Of a stretch of DNA of 20,404 nucleotides, positions 15,346 through 20,404 are shown in pieces (positions within the stretch are counted from its first letter, which is position 1; each line of letters opens with the position of its first letter). The stretch spans positions 1 to 20,404 of IMG/VR virus record IMGVR_UViG_3300020000_000065; one strand, written 5' to 3'. The translations under genes were made by a program, and so were the position numbers. Under the pieces are notes generated by a model, which was not told the DNA's origin, ran no database searches, and saw only the letters and a program-made list of their open reading frames with translations. The stretch comes from a virus.

Positions 15346-17376
15346 ATGGGCATACGATTCTATGGAGGTTTGCCGATCAGAGTGCCGCCCGCTACGGTGT
15401 TGCCGAGTGCGTTGCCGGTCAACACCGTGCCAGCGGGACAGACTACCTACATCGACACGACGAAGCGCTTTCGAGTAGCGGACAGCAATCCTGTCAAGGT
15501 TGCCGATAACGATTCACCACTCGTCACAGCGACGCTTACTTGTTCTAGCGGCATACTCGAAGTTATACCGAATGTGGGCGTGATCGTTTCCAACAACATC
15601 AGCACTCGCGTTGTTGTCATGGGCTCAACTACGAACGTAAATCGCGCATTCGACGGTTTACGTTGGACACCGACACCGGCATTCAGTGGCACTGCAACGA
15701 TCACTCTGCGCACGAGCGACGGTGACAACATTGATACCGACACTTTCAACGTCGTTGTGTCAGGTACAGCACCGCCTTATGTGCCGCCTGGGCCAACGAA
15801 CTCTGTGCCGTCAGGGACGAAGATGGTGCCGTATGGCTACACGCTCAACTTCTCAGGCGACGGCATCACTGTGTATGACCCTGATGTGGCGACGCTGACA
15901 ACGACGCTCACGATGGTCGGTGGCATTGTTCACGTGACGCCAAGCGGCGCAGCCGTGACCGGCAACGATACAGGGCTCGTCACTCTCGTGGGCACACAGA
16001 CGCAGATTAGTGCAGCACTCGGCACGTTGATCTTCACGCACAACGGCGGCTTCTGGGGCTACGCTAAGATAACAGTGTCGACAAACGATGGTCCGAAGAC
16101 AAGTGCGAACGACATCAACATTGTTGTCGGTGTGCCTGCACTGCCGCCTGTGCAACTCGTGCCGCCACAACCGTTCTCGGTATCTGGCTTTACTGCGGGC
16201 TCGAACATCAAGTTCACGAGTGGTCCCGGTCCTGACAATTCGATGAAGATCACCGCTGCCTATAAGATGTCGCTTCGCACAACGATCTCGTGCGGTCACG
16301 GCATCATTAAATATGACGCCAATGCCACGGGCTACACGAATCTCGCCGATGGTTGTCCGACGAAGGTGCTCTATGGTTATTGGAACGGTGCCGCTGCGAC
16401 AACGATGCGACAGATAAACAATTATTGGAATGTCATTGGTATGGCGCGTGCACGCAATGCCGGTTCCGGCCTGGGCGGCGGTGCTGTGTCCTGGCCCTAT
16501 GCAACGGGCAATGCGGGCGTGCCGCTACCGCACGATGTTCAATTCATTCGAGCCTGCGGCAAGCCTGTCTTGCTCGTTGTCGGCGGGCCTGGGTATGGCT
16601 TCAACTACACGACGCGAGCGCAGTCGGATGCCTTGCTTGGCTCGCTCATTCCGTTGATCTATGCAATGGGTGGCGTCGACGGCATCGACATTCAGTTTTA
16701 CGACGGCGACTTAACTGGCTTGAGCCTCACAACGGAAGCTGTCTATATCGCGCAGCAATTGAAGGCAGCATACGGTTCGAAGTTCATGATTGTTTATTCA
16801 TTCAGGCAAAACCCAGCGTCGCAGCAAGTGAAGGACATTGCTGTCGCTTTGCACAATGCAGACTGCTTGACGTTAGTTCAACAGATATTCATGGACAATG
16901 CAGCGAACAAAGTGGCGAATGCTGTATCAAGCAAGGTTCTTCAGTTCATAACGGACACGCAAATTCCACGTAACAAACACATGATTGGCATGTCGCATAA
17001 CTATGACTACACGAACAATCTCACCCTAGCAGAAGCCGTGAATGCATATCAACAAACGAATACGGTCAACACCGCCTTTCGTGGCGTGTCCTGTTGGTCT
17101 ATTGACCTAGATGCTGCGGTAACTGGCTCATTCAGCACAGAGTTCAAATGGACGCAGCTTGGCTATACCTTGACTGACAAAGGTACGGCACTCATAACAG
17201 GACACTCAACGAGACAAGTGACGCTCACGGGCGACTACCAACAAATTAACTCGGCGTTGGCATCGTTCTACTATTATCCGGACCTTAACTATCAAGGCCC
17301 GGACCCTGTTGTCATGACGACAACCGATGGCACGCTATCGGACACGGACTCGATCAATGTCACTGTGATGAATTAA
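15346..17376 (+). CDS. Tail fibre-like protein: cadherin-like repeats with a GH18-like, apparently inactive, barrel
   Basis: This 676-residue protein has two cadherin-like beta-sandwich repeats (about 27-142 and 147-263), each ending in a strand with SDG or NDG and DT- or D-rich turns. A third repeat seems to start near 270-325 and finish at about 603-676 (TTTDGTLSDTDSINV). Between its halves lies a GH18-like barrel (about 340-600): KVLYGYWNG opens it, VVGGPGYGF (about 411-419) matches the SxGG strand, DGIDIQFYDGD (445-455) matches the DxxDxDxE strand, and CWSIDLD (583-589) matches the final barrel strand. In the catalytic motif the third Asp is Gln450 and the acid Glu is Tyr452, so chitinase-type catalysis is unlikely and glycan binding is more probable. 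A GAGG lies just before the ATG. Position at the end of the tail genes fits a receptor-binding fibre. Confidence 0.78.
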   Translation: MGIRFYGGLPIRVPPATVLPSALPVNTVPAGQTTYIDTTKRFRVADSNPVKVADNDSPLVTATLTCSSGILEVIPNVGVIVSNNISTRVVVMGSTTNVNRAFDGLRWTPTPAFSGTATITLRTSDGDNIDTDTFNVVVSGTAPPYVPPGPTNSVPSGTKMVPYGYTLNFSGDGITVYDPDVATLTTTLTMVGGIVHVTPSGAAVTGNDTGLVTLVGTQTQISAALGTLIFTHNGGFWGYAKITVSTNDGPKTSANDINIVVGVPALPPVQLVPPQPFSVSGFTAGSNIKFTSGPGPDNSMKITAAYKMSLRTTISCGHGIIKYDANATGYTNLADGCPTKVLYGYWNGAAATTMRQINNYWNVIGMARARNAGSGLGGGAVSWPYATGNAGVPLPHDVQFIRACGKPVLLVVGGPGYGFNYTTRAQSDALLGSLIPLIYAMGGVDGIDIQFYDGDLTGLSLTTEAVYIAQQLKAAYGSKFMIVYSFRQNPASQQVKDIAVALHNADCLTLVQQIFMDNAANKVANAVSSKVLQFITDTQIPRNKHMIGMSHNYDYTNNLTLAEAVNAYQQTNTVNTAFRGVSCWSIDLDAAVTGSFSTEFKWTQLGYTLTDKGTALITGHSTRQVTLTGDYQQINSALASFYYYPDLNYQGPDPVVMTTTDGTLSDTDSINVTVMN

Positions 17377-17685
17377 ATGTGGGATGAAGTACAGCAATGG
17401 ATACTTCGCTTCGCCGGTGTTGCGGGTGCTCTCGTGTCGATGCGCTTTGTGAGTGGGTCACTCTTCGAGCGTGTGCTCATGGTGATCGGCGGCGCGTTCT
17501 TCTCGTTCTACGCAACTGAGTGGGTCGCGCAATGGCTCGCGTTGCCGCAGGGGCTCACGGGCTTTCTCCTGGGGCTGTTCGGCATGTCGGTGCTCTCTCG
17601 CGTGTGGGAGTGGGTTCAATCGACGAATGCTGTGTCGGGCTTTCTCGATGCATGGTTGAATAGAGGCAAGCCGAAGGATAAATGA
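17377..17685 (+). CDS. Small membrane protein, putative holin
   Basis: This 102-residue protein starts at the base after the fibre-gene stop. It has two or three hydrophobic segments (about 11-27, 32-54 and 58-76) and ends in a short basic tail (RGKPKDK). Size, topology and the position just before an endolysin gene fit a phage holin, the protein that permeabilises the inner membrane at a set time. Sequence alone cannot show which of the three membrane proteins in this cassette is the true holin. No dual-start motif of the lambda S type is evident; the second Met is at residue 22. Confidence 0.65.
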   Translation: MWDEVQQWILRFAGVAGALVSMRFVSGSLFERVLMVIGGAFFSFYATEWVAQWLALPQGLTGFLLGLFGMSVLSRVWEWVQSTNAVSGFLDAWLNRGKPKDK

Positions 17686-17686
17686 C

Positions 17687-17989
17687 ATGATGCTCGATGC
17701 TTCTTTCGTGTCGTCGGCGTGCTGGTTCTTCATCGGCACGACGGCTATCGTCGCGAGCTTCAACGGCATGGTGCGCAAGACCGTGCTCGAATGCATTGCA
17801 CTCGGCGGCGTCAGCCTGGGCGCGTTCTCACGATCCTACTATGTCTACATGCGGCAAGAGACGGACCCTGATGCGCTTTGGATTTCGATTGCGCTCGCGA
17901 TCTATTGCCTTGCCATGTGGTACAAACTCGTGTGGGTTATTCCACACCGGCCCGATTACAAGCCGCCACCGAAATCGCCTTACTACTGA
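17687..17989 (+). CDS. Small three-segment membrane protein of the lysis cassette
   Basis: This 100-residue protein is separated from the previous gene by 1 nt and has AAGGA about 9 nt before its ATG. Two consecutive ATGs (17687 and 17690) could both serve. Hydrophobic segments lie at about 9-25, 33-50 and 64-86, followed by a proline-rich tail (HRPDYKPPPKSPYY). It could be a second holin, an antiholin, or an accessory membrane protein. Its stop overlaps the endolysin-fusion start (TGATG), so the two are translationally coupled. The family is not recognised. Confidence 0.65.
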   Translation: MMLDASFVSSACWFFIGTTAIVASFNGMVRKTVLECIALGGVSLGAFSRSYYVYMRQETDPDALWISIALAIYCLAMWYKLVWVIPHRPDYKPPPKSPYY

Positions 17990-19251
17990 TGGCAAACATC
18001 ACGCTCACAGACTACATCGTCAAGCGCAATGTGCGGGCGTTCCTGTGGGCGATTCGATATGGCGAAGGCACGCAAGGCGAGAACGGATACCGCACGCTGT
18101 TCGGTGGTCAATTGTTCAAGGGTCCGGACGGTGTCTATGGCACGTTCGACGACTTCGCCGATCACCCGCGCATCAAGACGACGGTGACGCTGCGCAATGG
18201 CAAGGTCTACACGTCGACTGCGGCGGGCGCGTATCAATTCATCGTGCGCACATGGGACGGTGTTTGCAATCAATACGGCTTCATCAACTTCGAGCCACCG
18301 ACACAAGACCTTGCCGCTATCGCATTGATAGCTGGCCGCAAAGCACTCGAAGATGTTGTCGAAGGTCGCATCGACATCGCAGTTGCGAAGTGCAATAAAG
18401 AATGGGCTAGCCTGCCTGGGAGTCCCTACGGGCAACCCGTTGTCACGCTGGGAGAGTTCAAGCGAGAATACGAAGAGGCAGGCGGGCTGTATTTGAATGA
18501 ACAAGCGCAACCCTTGCCGATACCATTGCCACCGGAAGCAATCGCACTTGAGCCCAAATTGCCACCGGCTAACGGCAGCGAAGTCGTCGAGATTGCGAGA
18601 GGTAAAACGGCGGACATCGAGGCAAGCTACATACAGGAGAAGCAAATGCCTATACCCGCAGTTGTCGCGGCATTGTTGCCGACGCTCATTCAACTCGTGC
18701 CGCAGTTGACGAAGATTTTCGGCAGTGGCTCTGAGGTATCGAACCGCAATATCGCAGCGGCAGAAGCAGTGTTCACCGTGGCGAAGGATGCCATCGGCGC
18801 GAAGAATGAACAAGAGGTTGTCGAAGCGGTGAAGGCCGATCCTGTTCAAGCAACCATCGTCAAGAATGCTATCGAGAAGAACTACTTGAACATTCAAGAG
18901 GCGGGCGGCGGCGGCATCGAAGGCGCACGAGCGTACAGCGTCGCTGTCGCATCCATGCGCACGCCAGAGGGACAGCCGCTCTCGTTGCTCACGCAACCGG
19001 CCTTCGTGATCTCTATCGTCATGCTCGGGCTCGTTGTCATGATGGTGCTTGTCGTGCTGTTCCCGTGGGAAATATTTCGAGCGAACGGCGGACAGATTTA
19101 TACCGATGAAGTACGATTGATCGTGGTGACAGCCATCATCGGATCACTCTCGACGATAGGGGCTTTCTGGCTCGGATCGTCATTCGCAAGCCGTGGCAAT
19201 AACGCGAGTGGCTCTCGCACACGTTCAACCGATTCAGGAGCAATGCAATGA
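17989..19251 (+). CDS. GH104 endolysin fused to a holin-like membrane domain
   Basis: The start is the ATG overlapping the upstream TGA; the in-frame extension from 17878 lies inside the previous gene. Residues about 10-172 match lambda gpR, a muramidase/lytic transglycosylase that cuts the MurNAc-GlcNAc bond: GEGT with catalytic E26, ADHPR, STAAGAYQF, QDLAAIALI, and WASLPGSPYGQP. Lambda gpR is about 158 residues; here the gene continues for about 250 more. A Pro-rich linker (about 172-198) leads to a second region that starts at Met220, with an amphipathic LPTLIQLVPQLTKIFGSGSE, an acidic helical stretch, and two membrane segments (about 335-357 and 375-396) ending FWLGSSFAS, typical of stand-alone phage holin-like proteins. 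No signal peptide precedes the enzyme, so release or flipping across the membrane must rely on the membrane domain or the neighbouring holin candidates. Confidence 0.85.
   Translation: MANITLTDYIVKRNVRAFLWAIRYGEGTQGENGYRTLFGGQLFKGPDGVYGTFDDFADHPRIKTTVTLRNGKVYTSTAAGAYQFIVRTWDGVCNQYGFINFEPPTQDLAAIALIAGRKALEDVVEGRIDIAVAKCNKEWASLPGSPYGQPVVTLGEFKREYEEAGGLYLNEQAQPLPIPLPPEAIALEPKLPPANGSEVVEIARGKTADIEASYIQEKQMPIPAVVAALLPTLIQLVPQLTKIFGSGSEVSNRNIAAAEAVFTVAKDAIGAKNEQEVVEAVKADPVQATIVKNAIEKNYLNIQEAGGGGIEGARAYSVAVASMRTPEGQPLSLLTQPAFVISIVMLGLVVMMVLVVLFPWEIFRANGGQIYTDEVRLIVVTAIIGSLSTIGAFWLGSSFASRGNNASGSRTRSTDSGAMQ
18635..18648 (+). promoter_or_regulatory. Internal Shine-Dalgarno and start codon inside the endolysin fusion gene
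   Basis: AGGAGA followed by 5-6 nt and ATG lies in the coding sequence for IQEKQM, exactly at the linker-to-membrane-domain boundary. The start of the full-length gene has no comparable purine tract and relies on the TGATG overlap. Confidence 0.65.
18646..19251 (+). CDS. Possible nested holin-like protein from an internal start
   Basis: An in-frame ATG at 18646 (codon 220 of the fusion) lies 6 nt after AGGAG (18635-18639). This is a stronger ribosome site than the one before the full-length gene. The product would have 201 residues: MPIPAVVAALLPTLIQLVPQ at the start, two C-terminal membrane segments, and the FWLGSSFAS end. Free-standing phage proteins with this layout begin at just this point. 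The sequence shows the start signal. That it is used is inference. Confidence 0.55.
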   Translation: MPIPAVVAALLPTLIQLVPQLTKIFGSGSEVSNRNIAAAEAVFTVAKDAIGAKNEQEVVEAVKADPVQATIVKNAIEKNYLNIQEAGGGGIEGARAYSVAVASMRTPEGQPLSLLTQPAFVISIVMLGLVVMMVLVVLFPWEIFRANGGQIYTDEVRLIVVTAIIGSLSTIGAFWLGSSFASRGNNASGSRTRSTDSGAMQ

Positions 19252-19457
19252 AGATCGAATGTAGCGAAGGTTCAAGCGGCGTGTGGTCTTGGCGCTTCAA
19301 GAGCGACAACGGCGAAACCGTCATCGCCGAAGGCACGAAGACTTTCGAGTCGCAGGCAGAAGCGAAGAAGGCCATTGACGCATTCGCCGGATCAGTGGGC
19401 GTCAAGGCAAACGCGGTCAGCTATGTGCCGCTTGTGCCAGAGAAGGAAGAAGAGTAG
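19248..19457 (+). CDS. DUF1508 (YegP-like) small protein
   Basis: This 69-residue protein matches one copy of the DUF1508/YegP fold pattern: WSWRFKSDNGETVIAEGTKTF, then an Ala/Lys helix (SQAEAKKAIDAFAGSV), ending in an acidic tail. The domain is found in short bacterial proteins of unclear function. The ATG overlaps the fusion-gene stop (ATGA), and AGGAG lies 7 nt upstream, so it is the last gene of the late operon here. Its 3' end overlaps the convergent nuclease gene by 41 nt. A lysis role is not implied by the family. It could be a late-expressed moron or accessory gene. Confidence 0.75.
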   Translation: MKIECSEGSSGVWSWRFKSDNGETVIAEGTKTFESQAEAKKAIDAFAGSVGVKANAVSYVPLVPEKEEE

Positions 19458-19911
19458 GCAAGCGCTCGATCAGCGCTAGGGGCAAGGTAGTGCCCATGCG
19501 CGGGCCGCAGTGCCACGACGCGATCTGACGCAGGCGTGCGGCACTGGCGACGGCAAGGGCATCCATCTCCTGCGCCGTCATCCCTCGAAGGTCGACGAGC
19601 CATGTTGCCCGCTGATTGCCGATCAGGCACCAACAGCGCCCGCCCGCCCAGGTCCGGCGAGCCGCGTACACGATCTGAGATCGGCGCATGCCGTGACCCA
19701 GGCCGAGCACCTGGGAATCGTCCCGGCGTGCGGTGTCGCTGAACTTCAATTCGAGGCCCCCTTCAACACCGTCGATGCAGTAGTCAACGTCCGGCGTGCC
19801 GTCGTTGACGACGTTCTCGACGCGCTCGAAGTGAAAGCGCAGATGCATCGTCTGACAACTCTTCACGAGGTTGGGTCTGACGCGATCATGCCAGAAGCCG
19901 ACTTCATCCAT
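19417..19911 (-). CDS. PD-(D/E)XK-type nuclease
   Basis: This 164-residue protein carries a PD-(D/E)XK core: GTPDVDYCIDG with D41, then LELKF with E54 and K56, preceded by an FERVEN helix. After the core come GHGMRRSQIVYAARRTWAGGRCWCLIG and a hydrophobic strand, an order found in VRR-NUC and phage Holliday-junction-resolvase-like nucleases. It probably cuts structured DNA in replication or recombination, but the substrate cannot be told from sequence. It starts inside the end of the upstream gene (ATGGATGA, 8 nt) without a clear ribosome site, so it is coupled. Its C-terminus runs 41 nt into the opposing DUF1508 gene. Confidence 0.72.
   Translation of the reverse strand: MDEVGFWHDRVRPNLVKSCQTMHLRFHFERVENVVNDGTPDVDYCIDGVEGGLELKFSDTARRDDSQVLGLGHGMRRSQIVYAARRTWAGGRCWCLIGNQRATWLVDLRGMTAQEMDALAVASAARLRQIASWHCGPRMGTTLPLALIERLPTLLPSLAQAAHS
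19461..19495. other. Two adjacent small hairpins at the convergent gene end
   Basis: AGCGCT (19461-19466) and AGCGCT (19472-19477) form a 6-bp stem with a 5-nt loop. GGGCA (19480-19484) and TGCCC (19491-19495) form a second one. Neither is followed by a T-run on either strand and both lie in the 3' part of the minus-strand nuclease gene. They could attenuate transcription from the left but are not clear intrinsic terminators. Confidence 0.3.
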
Positions 19912-20191
19912 CAGGCCACAATGCCGCGTTGATTTGATAGTCAGCGCTGCCCAGGCGCATCGCTAAGTCGCGGCATTGGTCAGGAGTTAGTCGCGGACGT
20001 TTGCCTATTGCACATTCACGCAAGATGTTTTCTACTGGCACACGTCGTCCGAGCATAGCTATCCATGCAGTGTCTTTCTCCGGGCACCATGACGAGTAAA
20101 CTTCTTCGAGTGCGTCTGAATATTCGGCATAGTCTGTGTCGTTGAGATTGTTGCGCAAGTAGCGGTCGATCTTGTCGTAAGCGTCACTCAT
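19904..20191 (-). CDS. Hypothetical protein (95 aa) of the minus-strand operon
   Basis: I take the start as the ATG at 20191 (MSDAYDKIDRYLRNN), which has GAGAAAGG about 8 nt upstream and overlaps the stop of the preceding gene as ATGAGTGA. A longer reading from 20221 would begin inside that gene with no ribosome site. The protein is charged and mostly helical, with an acidic first half and a segment RPRLTPDQCRDLAMRLGSADYQINAALW at the end. There are no membrane segments or catalytic motifs. The family is not recognised. Its coupling to a nuclease suggests a DNA-metabolism role. Confidence 0.65.
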   Translation of the reverse strand: MSDAYDKIDRYLRNNLNDTDYAEYSDALEEVYSSWCPEKDTAWIAMLGRRVPVENILRECAIGKRPRLTPDQCRDLAMRLGSADYQINAALWPDG

Positions 20192-20404
20192 GCGTGATGC
20201 CTTTCTCAAGCATGCTGTCAAACTTCGCTTGTATTTCTTCGGCGAGTCTGTGTTGCTTCGGTGATTCGCTGTCGGCTAGTCGCCAGTATTCTTTTCCTAG
20301 ATCGTATGCGCGCACGAGCGACTCGCGCACTTCTTTCGTCGTTACTTTACCGCTTGCCTCAAGTTCTCTGATGCGTTCTGTCAGCGCTTCGACGGTGCTC
20401 GCAA
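20184..20404 (-). CDS. Hypothetical protein, partial (C-terminal 72 aa)
   Basis: An open frame enters from the right edge and ends at TGA (20186-20184). Visible residues are helical and charged: ALTERIRELEASGKVTTKEV, then RAYDLGKEYWRLAD, ending FDSMLEKGITHE. The N-terminus lies outside the window. The stop overlaps the next start by 8 nt (ATGAGTGA), the same arrangement as the next junction, which supports it being a real gene of the same operon. No function can be assigned from this part. Confidence 0.6.
   Translation of the reverse strand, partial: ASTVEALTERIRELEASGKVTTKEVRESLVRAYDLGKEYWRLADSESPKQHRLAEEIQAKFDSMLEKGITHE

Noticed and set aside
17878-17988. An N-terminal extension of the endolysin fusion
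   Set aside because: It lies inside the preceding membrane-protein gene, and the GH104 domain begins after ATG 17989, which overlaps the upstream stop.
17697-18398. A 233-residue plus-strand ORF across the lysis genes
   Set aside because: It overlaps two coupled genes in another frame, has Arg/Ser/His-rich composition, and lacks membrane segments. I also considered an embedded Rz1-type gene, but saw no lipobox.
19461-19495. A strong intrinsic terminator
   Set aside because: Stems are short (5-6 bp), no T-run follows on either strand, and the site lies in coding sequence.
19510-19932. A 140-residue plus-strand ORF opposite the nuclease
   Set aside because: The minus strand carries a recognisable PD-(D/E)XK core and coupled neighbours. 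The plus-strand reading has no ribosome site or family.

Overview
The window is part of the late region of a tailed, non-contractile (siphovirus-type) phage or prophage of a Gram-negative, probably proteobacterial, host. The evidence is the gene order (tail assembly chaperones, tape measure, tail-tip proteins, lysis genes), a lambda gpR-type (GH104) endolysin domain, tightly packed genes with start/stop overlaps, and moderately GC-rich sequence. No integrase, tRNA, IS element or CRISPR array was seen. The host species cannot be named from this sequence.

Region 1 (32-6255): a modular GH12 (endoglucanase-family) protein with proline-rich linkers; the tail assembly chaperone pair, expressed as a short product and as a -1 frameshift product through a T6G slippery heptamer at 1909-1915; and a 1313-residue tape measure protein, which by the usual rule of thumb suggests a tail near 0.2 micrometre.

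Region 2 (6271-15338): a small virion-type protein, a 76-residue six-cysteine protein, a 2205-residue tail-tip protein and three smaller tail-tip proteins. The 2205-residue protein has three tandem ~200-residue modules, a ConA-like domain, about 25 consecutive copies of a degenerate ~23-residue repeat (with about five more elsewhere) and a C-terminal hub-like region that itself contains a carbohydrate-binding-like beta-sandwich.

Region 3 (15346-17376): a 676-residue tail protein in which cadherin-like beta-sandwich repeats surround a GH18-like barrel. The catalytic glutamate of the barrel is replaced, so it looks like a glycan-binding rather than a cleaving domain. Together with the GH12 protein and the ConA-like and CBM-like domains, this tail carries unusually many polysaccharide-handling modules, which suggests a host covered by an exopolysaccharide or capsule.

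Region 4 (17377-19457): the lysis cassette. It has two small multi-pass membrane proteins, then a GH104 endolysin fused in frame to a holin-like membrane domain, then a small DUF1508 protein. Inside the fusion gene, exactly where the holin-like part begins, there is an in-frame ATG behind a near-consensus Shine-Dalgarno. One gene may therefore make both a membrane-tethered endolysin and a free holin-like protein. This is the strongest candidate in the window for something not previously described. No spanin was recognised.

Region 5 (19417-20404, minus strand): a convergent operon of at least three genes: a partial gene entering from the right edge, a 95-residue unknown, and a PD-(D/E)XK-type nuclease. 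Each junction is an 8-nt ATGNNTGA overlap. The nuclease 3' end overlaps the end of the late operon by 41 nt.
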